This document shows positions 12,090-24,539 of a DNA stretch of 64,000 bases, piece after piece. The stretch is taken from assembly GCF_000182925.2 (NCBI RefSeq), contig NC_026502.1, forward strand, positions 2,108,001-2,172,000, written 5' to 3'. How positions within the stretch are numbered: the stretch's first letter is position 1; each line of letters opens with the position of its first letter. A program made the translations under genes and the position numbers. Origin of the DNA: Neurospora crassa OR74A. Lineage: Eukaryota > Ascomycota > Sordariomycetes > Sordariales > Sordariaceae. Under the pieces are notes generated by a model that ran no database searches, had not been told where the DNA came from, and was given only the letters and a program-made list of their open reading frames with translations.

Positions 12090-15000
12090 TTATATTTCCT
12101 TAGCTTCGTATTCCGTAAATAAGTTTGGGTAATTTATATCCTCTTATAAAACCTACGAATTCTTATTATCCGGATACCCCTTCTATTTAACCTAAAATTA
12201 ATATTAGCGGCCAGATCTATAATACTTTATAATCACCTCAACTTCGTACTAAATATTATCTTTCTCAATATCTACAACTTCCCCTTATAGTACTACTACA
12301 ATAGGATCCCTATAATATAATTCTAATAAAATAATAGGGAATATTAAATAGATTCGGTAATGCGCGGGGAGTGCGAGTCGGTATACTATCTTCTTCTCCT
12401 TAATAACCTTAGTAATTTAGAAGGGTCCTAAAAATTTATTTATTAATTTAATATTTAGGTAGTATTATTTAATATACTTCGTATTAAATAAAACTTAATT
12501 TCTAATATTAAATTCTTTTAATTTCCGGGCTTTATTATACTATTTCGTATACCCTTAGTTAATAATTTCTAAAGCTACTACAATTTCCAACCGTTTACGA
12601 AGTAATTTATTAATTTAATTAGTAATTACTATTGGGAGGACTATCTTCCGCCCTCGCTCCGGATCCGCCGGTCCCCGAGGATAATACTCGAAGAGTAGCT
12701 CCGAGGGGGACTTTCTAATAGCGGTATAGAAATAATTATTGTACATCTATTGTACTAATATAATTTTTTTAGTTTAATCGACCTACTCTATATTATAGAA
12801 GATTCGAAGGTATAATTTTAAATTTTAGTTTTACTTCTCTATTTATCCGTCCGTTTAGGGGTATTAAGTTATACTAAAGTATTTATAGATATCTAAGAAT
12901 TCGTAATAAATCTTCTAAAATTAATTTATAAAAAGGCTACTTCTATTTAATATAATAGAATCCGGGAGGTTAAATTATTAAAAGACGTTTTATTAAAAAA
13001 GGAATATAAATTATTGGGCATTAATTATTTTCTATATAGGGATATATAAAACGNNNNNNNNNNNNNNNNNNNNNNNNNNNNNNNNNNNNNNNNNNNNNNN
13101 NNNNNNNNNNNNNNNNNNNNNNNNNNNNNNNNNNNNNNNNNNNNNNNNNNNNNTACTTTGTACGAAACGCCGTTTTTTCTTCGTTTTCCTCTCAAATCCG
13201 AATCTTATAATATATATCCTTTAAATTTAATTTTATAAAGACTTTAACTAACGATAACCAATTTAAAATCTTCTAAATAAGGGGTAATACCGTCCAATTC
13301 TTCTTTGTAACTTTATTTAGCGCTTTAAAATCGACGTAGAATTTTAACTTTCTACCTTTCTTTAAAATAAAAATAATAGAAGCGCCCGCTAAATTAATAG
13401 AGGAATAAATTTATCCCTTCTAGAGTATTTCTACTAACTATTTGTGTAATACTTCTAATTCCTTAACGTTTAATATATAAATTGGTCCCTAAGGCGCTAA
13501 CTCCCCTTCGACTAAATTAATATAATATTCTAACCGATTATATTAAAATAAAAGTATAATTGAAGTTTCGAATACTAATTGGAATTCTTTATATTCTAGC
13601 GGAATAATCAGTTTAGAAACGGCGGGTTTGCCTTCTATTTTCTTTAATAATTCTAAGGGTTATAATAGTACTAGTTCTACGGAAGGTACTAAGGTAGGGT
13701 AAATACTATTAAATACTATTCAAAAAACCTTTATTAGGGGGGTAGGAATTAGAAGCAATTCGACCGATTCTATTATAATAAATAGGGTTACAAATTCTAA
13801 TACTAAGGAAGAAGGGATTTTGAATAGGATATTTATATACGTAGGAGGGTAAAAACCCTCCTCTACCCTTATTATTTCCTAAAAGTCTAATAATAAAATT
13901 AAATTCTACTATAACCCTACTAAGATAGTTATAGCATTGTATACTTCCTTCGCCGGGGCTATATTTAATATAAGATTATTAATTTTAATACGAAATTAAA
14001 ATAATTGTCGCTACTAATTAATATTAGAATTCTACTTATAAAGTTAGGAGTAATTAAAAATAATTTCTATAATTAGGAATTTAATTATAATAAAAATAAT
14101 TCGTTTTATTCGCTTAATACTATAGGAGTTACGNNNNNNNNNNNNNNNNNNNNNNNNNNNNNNNNNNNNNNNNNNNNNNNNNNNNNNNNNNNNNNNNNNN
14201 NNNNNNNNNNNNNNNNNNNNNNNNNNNNNNNNNTAGATAGTTCAATACTCTCTAAACCTTCTAATTATTCCATATACACTACTACTTCATTTATTATATT
14301 AATACCGGCTATTAAGAGGATACTTTATTTAAAAAGGGGGTATAATTAATTAATTTAAATAATAACCCGAATATATTCTAATTAATCGTACAATAGGTTA
14401 AATTCCTTAGTATAATAGTAGTTATAAAAGTTATAAATAGTTTCCGAAGTGCCTTATTACATACATTCGAACTTATCGAAAGCGGATTATTCAATAGCCT
14501 AAGTATTATTATTATATTTAATTTCCAAGAAAGTATAGAGGTTATTCTACGTAAACGTATTACAAATTATATTATACTTAGATTTACTATAAAGAATTAA
14601 TATATATTTAATTTATATATTTTTAGGATTACCTTTAATATAGTTAATAGCGAACGAAAGAAAAATATAGGGGTACTTTTAAAAATATATATTAATATTG
14701 TAGAAGTAATTCTATAGCTATAAGAAATTCTCGCCGGTAAATTTAATAATATTATATTTAGGATAGTATTTAGTATAGGCTAGTATAATTATAGTTAATA
14801 AAGGAGTAATTATAGCGATAATTATTAATAAAGGGGTAATAAAGGGATTTATAGTAGAAATATAAATTTAATTATAGAAGAAGTAATTTTAATAATAGAA
14901 CCCAATAGGGATAAGGGAATAATTTCCTACGGAATCTTATTTAATAAGGCCTACGAAAGCGAACTATTCCTATTAAAATATATACAAAGGGAAATAATTA

Positions 15001-15300
15001 AAAAGGAGCTTAATTATAACGAACCGAAATTCGAATAATTATTACTTACGTACGAATTTATCGGCTTCCGAAATTTAGAGGTACAAACGGAGAGCCCGGG
15101 GCAGTATAAGGGGGTAATCTTTATTACTATCTTCTTTAATAAACTCTATAGTAGGCTAGTATTATTATAATAAAAGTAGAAAAAGTTAGGCCGTCTTAAT
15201 TATAGTAACTATAAAGATAGTAGCGTAAGAGGAACGAAGAATAACTTCGGTAATACAAAAAATAAACCGGCCGCTATATATATATATCTTAATAATATCA
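12090..15300 (-). pseudogene. Element A gag-pol remnant
   Basis: Minus-strand coding remains, reading stops as former Gln. Gag lies in about 14234-15300. The N-terminal half of the reverse transcriptase is at about 13154-13560 (VEGELAPQGPIY, then FVLKKGRKLKFYVDFKALNK-like residues, ending EEKTAFRTK at the gap). Integrase C-terminal half is at about 12430-13053 (YPQTDG equivalent as Y.P.TDG, then KSPSELLF). A chromodomain is at about 12090-12290, with a degraded YQFQVKQKGYPDNKNS core whose RIP-corrected reading has the KW.GY.D..N signature. Protease, YxDD motif and RNase H fall in gaps. Comparison with element B fills most of them. Confidence 0.8.
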
Positions 15301-15330
15301 GCTCAACTCCCAGAAGAAGAATTATTAATT

Positions 15331-15670
15331 TATTAGGAATATAGGCGAAAGGTAGGCTGAAGTGACTATAATTATAGCTATACGTAGGGGATAGTAAATT
15401 AGAGGTTAATTTAAAAATATATTAATAACTATCGATTATAATAAATTATATTCCGTTAAACCTCTTTTATACTTATACAAACTCTATTCATCCGCTAACG
15501 AATATTATAGAGCCTCGTACTAATCTAACACCTTAGTATAGTAATAGATTATCCTTCCCGCAAGCCCAACCCGATATAAGCATTATTATTAGTAATCCTA
15601 CGTATTAATTAATAAAGGGGAGTAGTAGCCGCTAAAGTGCTTCTATATACGAGCTCTTAGCCTCCTAACA
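15331..15670 (-). repeat. 5' LTR of element A (complete, 340 bp)
   Basis: Complete LTR, TATTAGGAATATAGGCG to CTCCTAACA, matching the reverse complement of 62117-62456 over its whole 340 bp with transition differences. For the minus-strand element this is the 5' LTR; gag follows directly at lower coordinates. Confidence 0.88.
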
Positions 15671-15675
15671 AATCG

Positions 15676-17770
15676 TTTGGAGGGTGGATAGTAAGGCGGT
15701 ACTAGAAATTCTAATATTCGTATTAATAATTATTATAAGAATTAATACTAATTTATTAATTAGTAAACTACTATTAGGTACCGATAAGTATAGTATTATA
15801 TAAATAATATATATTAATTGCCGGATATTTTAATTAATTATAGAGGTATTATTGTAAGCGATATTTCCGGCTAAAGGCGTAGTAGTTTAGAAGGCTATAA
15901 TCTGAGCTGCTAATATAATTGGGTTGATATTAGTAGTAATAGTTATTATAAATATAATAATTATCTATAATTATAATTGCGGTTGTAGTCGCGGCGCCTG
16001 GGGTTGTAGCGGTAGGGCGCGTGGTGGTGTCTAAAGTCGCGCCGGTTCGCGTACTACGTTGCTAGCCTCAAATATTCCTAAATCCGATTAATAGTTTAAA
16101 GTATTAGTAGCCGACGATAATAACGCCGCTACTATCTCTATAATCGCTGAGGACGAAGAAATTATTATTGATAATATTAATATTAGTTAGTTTTTTAAAA
16201 CCTAGAAGGTAATAAAATACTAAGAGTAGGTAATATAACTAAATATATACGTTAAATTATATTATAAAGGAGTATATTATTGATATAGATTGGTAGTTCT
16301 ATTAATAGTATTAGTTGGGGAGTTTAAGTATAAGTAAATTACTATAATAGTAATTATATTAATAATGGAGAGGAGAAGAGTTTTGATAGTCCCGTTCTAT
16401 TACTACGGGGCGTATAGAAGTTTTTTAATAGGATTAGGGTATCGGTATAAAGTACCCTAATCCCTATTTGCTACTATTATATTATATTTAATTTGAACGC
16501 TTACTACTATATTAATACGTTTAATATTGTATTGTATAAGAGCTACTATATTAGAATAATAATTATTAATAATTTCTATATTAATAGAGTATAGAAGAAT
16601 ATTATTATAAAATAGAATTACGTTAACCCCGAGAAAGATTGTCTTATGTACGAGGGTTTAATTTAAATTGTCCGTTTAATACTATTCGATAGCTTCTTAG
16701 ACGAGTTTATTATAATAGAGAAGTTTAAGGCCTTATTTAAAGTCGCGCCGTCGCTATTTATTGCTTTAGTTCCGTGCGATGAATTAATTAAATAAGAGGC
16801 TGAGGATGAGGATGACCTAGTTATAGCCTTATATATTGTATCCAATGATAAATATCTATTATTTAAGGCCGTAGTACGTATAAAGACTAATATATATTAG
16901 AGTATAGGATTCCCTATACGCGAGAAGTAAATATACCTAATATTTATTGAAGCTTTATATTAAGTATATTAGCGAGATTATAGAAGGAATATCCTTATTA
17001 TTACTAATTAGTATATAAAGTAGTAGAAGAAGGTGTTATTTAATAATTAGTATATTGTAATACCTTTATTTATATATCCCTAGTACTAGTAGCGTTAATA
17101 CTACTAATTATTATATAGTAAGAAACCGTTTGGCTCCTACTACCTCGTTTTTTAGCGGGGCTAGTATGTAATGTACTAGGGGTATACTAACGAAACCTAA
17201 TTTAATCGCTTAGATTATATATTTACGTACGAGACCTCCTATAGTTAGTCTTTTATTTAATATTACTTTATTGCGCGCTATACTATATATTTATTAATAT
17301 TTCTACTAATACTACTATAATACAATAGGCTTAGGTATAACTTCTGTTATTTCTATATTCTTAATTATTATATTTTTAATTATTATTTATAGTAAGGAGT
17401 AGTTAACCGATTTGCTGATTGTAAAAGCCGCTGCGGTTTATAACGTTATAGGAGTCTGCGAATATATTGGTATTATTAAGTTATTCGAAGATTATATTTA
17501 GACGATTATCGGCCTCTTTGTTTTATATCGTAATAAGTACTACCTTATGCCCTACTATTTATATAGTATTAGATTAGATAAGCGACGATTAATAATAATT
17601 AAAAATGAGTACGAGTTTGAAATTACGGATGATATAGAGTTCTTATATATTAATTAGGATATTTATTTTGCTTAATAATAAAAAGGTACGGCGGGTTGGT
17701 GGGAGATGGATATATAGTAAGTATAGTCGGGGCGCTATTGTGCGTTCAAATTATTTTATATTTATATAAA
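15676..17770 (+). pseudogene. Transposase-like ORF, left copy, 3' part
   Basis: Continuation of the ORF interrupted by element A; joining at the target site keeps the frame (SFGGWIVRRYQKFQYSYQQ). A Gly/Arg/Cys-rich GC patch lies at 15985-16060 (GCSRGAWGCSGRARGG), suggestive of an RGG-like nucleic-acid contact. From about 16600 a different frame is open for over 300 codons (PREKIVLCTR, then FDSFLDEFIITEKFKALF, VAPSLFIALVPCDELI). Near 17420-17660 a third stretch reads VCEYIGIIKLFEDYI and YEFEITDDIEFLYI. The frame changes suggest lost introns or a separate second gene. No family assignment beyond the link to the upstream transposase. Confidence 0.5.
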
Positions 17771-18099
17771 AAGGGGGGTGGGGATTAAAGTATAGATTGT
17801 ATTGTAGCCTATATATATTTAAATACCCGCCGTAAATTTGAATCTAGCTTTGGGGAATATTTAATTTAAGTTGTTGTAAATTGTTTAAATACTTTAAGCT
17901 GTTTAAATTTATAAGCCGCTCAATATATTATAAATTGTTAATATACGGCTTATTTTATATTGAGCTGCTTAATATATAGTATAACTTAGGCTTTGTAAGC
18001 TGTTCAAGTGTCTATCCCGTTTAGTACCTATTAAGTAGCTTGTTATTTGAGTAGTTGTTTCTAGTACGCTGGGACGTATATGCGTAACGCAGTTAGATG

Positions 18100-18250
18100 T
18101 TATATTTAATTGAGCGGTAATAATTCGGTAATTTATTAGTTTATTACCCCCTTATCCTACCTGCTAAGGTAGTGTATCTTAGCGGGTGGGATGGGGGGGT
18201 AATAAGTTGATGAATTACCGAATTATTACTATTCAATTAAATATAACGTT
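18100..18250. repeat. Centre of the 15.8-kb palindrome; inner transposon ends
   Basis: The two inverted copies meet here. Left inner end CCTACCTGCTAAGGTA stops at 18171, three bases GTG follow, and the right inner end TATCTTAGCGGGTGGG starts at 18175. Both read CTTAGC(A/G)GG from the junction outward, like the outer ends of the block, so two complete elements abut tail to tail rather than one element with a hairpin loop. Confidence 0.8.
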
Positions 18251-18574
18251 TAACTACGTTGTATATATACGTTCTAGCGTACTAGAAATAATTATTTAAA
18301 TAATAAGCTACTTAATGGGTATTAAATAGGATAGATATTTAAATAGTTTATAGGGCTTAAGCTGTACTATATATTAAGCGGTTCGATATAGAATGAATTA
18401 TATATTAATAGTTTATAGTATATTAAGCGGCTTATAAATTTGAGCGGTTTAAAGTATTTGAATAGCTTACAATAGCTTAAATTAAATATTCCCTAAGGCC
18501 AGATCTAGGCTTACGGCGGGTATTTAAATATATACAGACTACAATACAGTTTGCGCTTTAATCCCTACCCCCCT

Positions 18575-21500
18575 TTTTATATAAATATAAAATAATTTAA
18601 ATACTATTATATAGTAGCGCCCTAATTATATTTATTATATATCTATTTCCTACTAACCTGTCGTACTTTTTTATCGTTAAGCGAAGTAAATATTCTAATT
18701 GATATATAAAAATTCTATATTATCCGTAATTTCCAATTCATATTTGTTTTTAATTATTATTAATTATCGCTTATCCGGTCCAATATTATATAAATAGTAG
18801 GGTACGAGGTAGTATTTATTACGATGTAAAATAGGGAGGCCAATAATTATTTAAACGTAATTTTCGGATAATTTAACAATACCGATATATTTGCGGACTT
18901 CCGTAGCGTTATAGATTGCGGTAGCTTTTGTAATCGGTAAATTAGTTAATTGCTCCTTATTATAAATAATAATTAGAGGTATAATAATTAAGAATATAGA
19001 GATAACGGGGGTTGTATTTAAGCTTATTACGTTATAATAGTGTTAGTAGAAGTATTAATAAATATATAATATAGTACGTAATAAAGTAATATTAGATAAA
19101 AGACTAATTATAAAAGGTCTTGTATGTAAATATATAGTTTAGGCGATTAAGTTGGGTTTTATTAGTATATTTTTAGTATATTATATATTAGCCCCGCTAA
19201 AAAATGAGGCGGCGGGAGTTAAGTAGTTTCTTACTATATAGTAATTAGTAGTATTAGCGTTATTAGTATTGGGGATATGTAAATAAGGGTATTGCGATAT
19301 ATTAATTATTAAATAATACTTTCTTCTATTATTTTATATATTAGTTAGTAGTAATAAGGATGTTCCTTCTGTAATTTCACTAGTATATTTAGTATAAGGC
19401 TTCGATAAATACCGGACGTATTTACTTTTCGTATATAGGGAATCCTATACTCTAATATATATTGGCCTTTATACGTACTACGGCCTTAGATAATAGATAT
19501 TTATTATTAGATATAGTATATAAGGTTATAATTAGGTTATCCTTATCCTCGGCTTCTTATTTAGTTAATTTATTACGCGGAATTAAGGTAGTAAATAGCG
19601 ATAGTACAATTTTAAATAAGGCCTTAAGTTTCTTTATTATAATAGGCTTGTTTAAGAAGTTATTGAATAGTATTAAGTAGACGATTTAAATTAGGCCTTC
19701 GTATATAAAGTAATCTTTCTTAGGGTTAATATAGTTCTATTTCGTAATAATATTCTTCTATACCCTATTAATATAGAAATTGTTAGTAATTGCTATTCCA
19801 ATATAATAGTTTTTATATAATATAATATTAAATATATTAATGCGGTAATAAGCGTTCGAATTGAATATAGTATAGTAGTAGCAAATAGGGATTAAAGTAC
19901 TTTATACTAATACCCTAGTTCTATTGAGGGACTTCTATACGCCTTATGGTAATAGAATAGGATTATTAGAATTCTTCTCCTTTCTATTATTAGTATAATT
20001 ACTATTATAGTAATTTATTTATACTTAAGTTCCCTAGTTAATATTATTAATAGAGCTACTAATCTATATTAATAATATATTTTTCTATAATATAGTTTAA
20101 TGTATATATTTAGTTATATTACTTACTTTCGGTATTTTATTACCTTCTAGGTTTTAGAAAATTAATTAATATTAATATTATTAGCGATAGTTTTTTTATT
20201 TTCGGTAATTATAGAGATAGTAGTAGCGTTATTATTGTTGGTTATTAATATTTTAGACTATTAGTTGGATTTAGGAATATTTAAGGCCGGTGATATAGTG
20301 TGCGAACCGGCGCGATTTTAGATACTACTACGCGTTTTACTGTTATAACCCCGGGCGTTGCAATTACGACTGCGATTACGGCTATAAATAATTATTATAT
20401 TTATAATAACTATTACTATTAATATTAACTTAATTATACTAGCGGCTTGGGTTATAGCCTTCTAAGCTGCTATACCTTTAATTGGAAATATCGTTTATAA
20501 TAATGCCTTTGTAATTAATTAAAATATCCGGCGGCTAATATATATTATTTATATAATACTATATTTATTAGTACTTAATAGTAGTTTATTAGTTAATAAA
20601 TTGGCGTTGGTTTTTACGATAGTTATTAATATAAGTATTAGAATCTTTAGTACTACTTTATTATCTACCTTCCGAACGATTTATTTATTAATAGAATAAA
20701 TATTATAGTTTGGTCCGGGTTATCTATTAAATTGCAATTACGAAAATACCTCCTTTATAGTATGGATAAATGGTTTTTTGAGATCCCTCTCTTTTAATTA
20801 AAGTAGGTAAATTATTATTATTAATACCGACTATCGAGCGTTTTTTTAAAGATTGTATTTTAGGATATTGTATAGGGATTATATATAATCCTAGCCCGGG
20901 GGAAATAGTATTTGTCGGAGAACCTTAATATATTCGACGACGGTTTTGGATTTTATAGTTTATAGTATTAAATAAAATATATTAATTAATGGTTTCTACT
21001 TAAAGATTTTTTATTTACTATATTAAGTAGGAATTAATATATTATTTTACTAATACTATTAAATTCGAAATATATTACGTTACTAGGTTAATTAATAATA
21101 CGATTTAAGGTTGGTGCGATTAGCGATACGGTAGTTAATTCGAGGGATATGTTTTATTGTTATGCGAATTCCTTTTTATAGCTTTTGAAGCGTTTTTTAT
21201 CGATAACCCTACGAAGACGGACTAGTTCTATATAGCTACGGCCTTTACTAATAATATTGAAGTTTAAATTTCCGTATTCGGTATTAGTAATTATATAATT
21301 ATAGTACGAAAAGGTAGCGGTAGTACTTAAGTAGCCCGTATTCTATTACTATTATAATATATCCCCGATAAATATTAAAATAGGGGCGTATAGTAATACC
21401 TTCTTATTTAATCTAGGGGTTATATTATTAATAGTTATACTCCGGTTTAACGCTTTTAATAGCAATAAGGCTTCTATAATATTATAAAAGTTAAATCCGT

Positions 21501-23310
21501 ACGGGCTAAGTATTACTAGTAAGATATTGATTTGATAGGTATAATTATTCCGGGGTTAATAAGTAAATTGTAGGTAGCTGCCTATAATTAATTTTATTAT
21601 TGTACGGTATAGACCAAATCTATTATTAAAGTTAAGATACGGGAGGCTACGAACCTTCCCTATTCTACCTAAAATAAATTTATTAATAAGTATTTACCGG
21701 GTAAATTCTTTAATTTTAAGGATTGTAGGGATAAGGGATATAAGGTATAGCGGTATTAAAGAATTTAATTCCTTAGTATATATCCGTATAATATAGTAGC
21801 GGTTAGTAATATATAGATTTAGGTCGTTTAAAAAGGATATTTTACTACTAAAGGCAAAATTGAAATATATATTATATTTATATTAATAAATATTCTTAGG
21901 AGTAATAAGCTCTAGTAGATTTTCGGCGAATATCTATTCGTTAGTACTTAGCGCTTTACCGGTTAGATTAATAGTGATCTTGGCGGCCGGATTATTAAAA
22001 ATAGTTTTATTAGGAAATATATACGTAATAATAAGGATGATATTATTTAATTGGGTTTATTAAATACCCTAGCTACCGCTATCGAGTAGATTAAGGGTGC
22101 GTTTTATATAATAATCTCGGTATATAGCTTTAATTTAGCCTATATGCGATTTTCTTCCGGTATAATAAGTAGGGTAGTTATTAAAATTATATTCGAATTC
22201 GATAATATTGCCCGGGAAGATTGGTTCGAGGGAAGGGTGAGGTAGGTAGAATACGAATTTACTACTCGTTATACAGATAGAGCTTGCTTATTATATCGAG
22301 TATTATATTTTTGTAGGATTATTAATAAATTTAGTTATACCGAAATATATATTATTAGTTAATTGGGAGGTATAGATGCGTTATATAAAATTAATTAGGT
22401 TAAGGAAGAATAAATTTTAGGTAGGCTTCTCCCTTATTGTTATAGTTTTTTTTTTTAAAACGATAATAATTTCTACGAATTGAAGGGCAAGTCCTTCGTT
22501 CTATATAAATTGATATATAATAAATATTTTTAGATTTTACGTTTTAAGGTATTAAGGTTGGCCGGTAATTTATTAATCTTTAATACAGATTCTAATAATT
22601 TGAAGAATTGTAATTGGGTAGTATACTATTTGCGTATAATATTATAAACTAGGTAATATAGATCCTATCCAAGGATGAAGTTTGAAATTTAATTAATACC
22701 TTTTGTATAGAGTTGGTTAATGGGTTTAAAATTTTTAAACGGGGCTTAGTCTTTTAAGTTATTACGCCGGTTACTACCAACAATAGATTTATTAAGTATT
22801 ATTAATTTGTTATTAGTATTATTGATACTATCGGCTTTATTTTTATAGTTATCGGATATAATATTGTTCTAATATTCAATTAGTTTATAGAGTTCCTTTT
22901 AAGTAGGTATATTATTAGTTATTAGCTTATTTTCGCCGGTATTTAGGTTTGGAATTATATAATAGTCTTCTTCGGTAGTTATCTTAATAAGAGTCTTTAT
23001 TAGATTAACGATATTGAAGTTGGTAATAGTAGTAATCGGTTCCTAATTATTATTATTATTATTAAGTTTACTATTTAAGTTTTGAAAGTTCGGTAATAGA
23101 GTTAGTTTAATATTTTTAGCCTAGTGTATAATTGTTTTAAGTTCGTTACGATAGAGGGGTTGTAAATTAAGGTTATAAATAGGCTGATTAATTTAGATAT
23201 ATTATACGGGAAGAGGGGTTATTAGGTTGATAATATACTATTATTCTTTCGTAGTATTTTTAAGGGTAGTTAAAGCTTCTTATTCTACCTCCTCTTCTTT
23301 GCATTATTAC
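18575..23310 (-). pseudogene. Transposase-like ORF, right copy (uninterrupted)
   Basis: The same ORF as in the left copy but with no element A inside, so it shows the original continuity across the A target site. Near 21200-21400 it reads YAPILIFIGDILQ followed by former Gln codons, then NLNFNIISKGRSYIELV, closer to the expected GDMPQQ form than the left copy. RIP stops run throughout. The open plus-strand frame at 19462-19680 is the antisense shadow of this region. Confidence 0.65.
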
Positions 23311-23891
23311 TTTTGGTTTAGTTTATTACGGACGATTATAGTTTTATATTAATAATATATTTTACGAATTATAATAGTGGTAATCGATAGCGATAATTGA
23401 TGGCGATAAATAGTAATTGTAAGGATATATAGTTGAAAGGAGGTTGAAAGCGGGGTGTTTGAGGCGACGACTATACTAATATTAAATATAAAAGATTTTT
23501 ATTTAGTAGTATAGTATTAATTGAAGTAAATGGAAATTAAGGAAGGAGGTAACCGACGGTATAGCTCCTGTTTAATAGGATACGTACTGCGATTTGCTTA
23601 TTAATTGTTACCCTAGTGTAACTATGGGTTGTATATTAGTAGTAAATTTCCTTCTATATTTATAATATTGATTTTTAGCCGGGCGAACCCTTTTTTCTAA
23701 TTCTGATTGTCCGTTCGCAATACTTAATAATAATAGTTAGGATTTATAATTTGAAGTGAATTGAGATTTTGGTTTTAATTATAACTGTAAATAACAAATG
23801 GTGATTAATATTAGTATAGTAAAAAAGGAAAAAAAAGAGTAATAATAATAACGAATATAATAAACCGATTATAAGAAAAAAAGAAATATAA

Positions 23892-24021
23892 TTAAATATT
23901 CTACTTACTGTGCTAGTTAATCCGCTAAAGGTAGCGCTTTATTGATAATAAATCTATTTAGTAAGTACGCCTCCCGTTCCGCCTCCTTTACTTTGGGCTT
24001 CTTTTAGTAGTGCTATTTCTT
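23892..24021 (-). pseudogene. Transposon ORF1, right copy, 3' fragment
   Basis: Corresponds to left 7511-7640, in inverse orientation. It holds the KEAEREAYLLNRF-type segment in a RIP-altered form. The rest of ORF1 in this copy lies beyond element C, at 55069-56532. Confidence 0.55.
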
Positions 24022-24121
24022 NNNNNNNNNNNNNNNNNNNNNNNNNNNNNNNNNNNNNNNNNNNNNNNNNNNNNNNNNNNNNNNNNNNNNNNNNNNNNNN
24101 NNNNNNNNNNNNNNNNNNNNN

Positions 24122-24339
24122 ATCATCAATTTATATTATACCAACCTTATATTTATCTTACTTATATTTAGTGAAGTTGTATATAAGGTTCTAAGTTGAG
24201 GCTCGCGATAGCTCTTATCTTTAATTTCCTTTAATAAGACTATTATTAATCGTTATATACTATTATTCTATTTAGCAACTAGTTATTTATATTATTATTC
24301 TCTATTGTTATTACTTGTGAAGTATATCTTCGCGTAATA
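24122..24339 (+). repeat. 5' LTR of element C (3' portion)
   Basis: Matches 54846-55063 (for example TTGAGGCTCGCGATAGC in both) and ends GCGTAATA, the RIP form of GCATAACA. The beginning of the LTR is in the N run 24022-24121. AGTAGTGCTTATAG follows, where a tRNA primer site would be expected; I cannot name the tRNA. Confidence 0.82.
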
Positions 24340-24539
24340 AGTAGTGCTTATAGTTTAGTTTTAAATTAACCTTATTATTCCTTATATTTTTTCCTTTCGT
24401 TGAGGGGGGAAATACGTTAAGTCTAATAATAATTTATTAGATTTTATAATTATTATTCAGTTTTTACCCTTTTAAATTAAGTATTTATATTTTTTTATTC
24501 TTTAGAGTCCCCTTTTCTTTACTATTTTATTACTATTTA

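Larger units (their letters stand above)
10858..15670 (-). mobile_element. LTR retrotransposon A (Ty3/gypsy chromovirus), minus strand
   Basis: Inserted in the left DNA-transposon copy. Its ends are LTRs starting TATTAGGAA (from TGTTAGGAA) and ending CCTAACA. A 5-bp target duplication is visible as GATTG (10853-10857) and AATCG (15671-15675), both RIP derivatives of GATCG. The intact right copy shows the empty site. It is the same family as element B, in the opposite direction. Three nominal gaps (10898-10997, 13054-13153, 14134-14233) remove most of one LTR, the RT core to early integrase, and the gag/protease joint. The real element was therefore longer than the 4.8 kb shown. Confidence 0.88.
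5449..18171 (+). mobile_element. DNA transposon, left copy (interrupted by element A)
   Basis: A roughly 7.9-kb class II element occupying 5449-10857 and 15676-18171 once the LTR element at 10858-15670 is removed. The outer end starts TCTTAGCGG at 5449. The inner end reads CTGCTAAGG near 18161-18169, which is the same terminus inverted. The copy is coding-sense on the plus strand: a Gln-rich coiled-coil ORF region (about 5990-7640) then a transposase-like ORF (about 8225 on). The whole copy is repeated in inverse orientation as the right copy, differing almost only by C/T and G/A changes. I cannot assign the superfamily with confidence. Confidence 0.8.

Noticed and set aside
16663-16845. Minus-strand 60-codon frame and its partner at 19462-19680
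   Set aside because: Both are the antisense of the transposase-region frames in the two inverted arms, hence their similarity.
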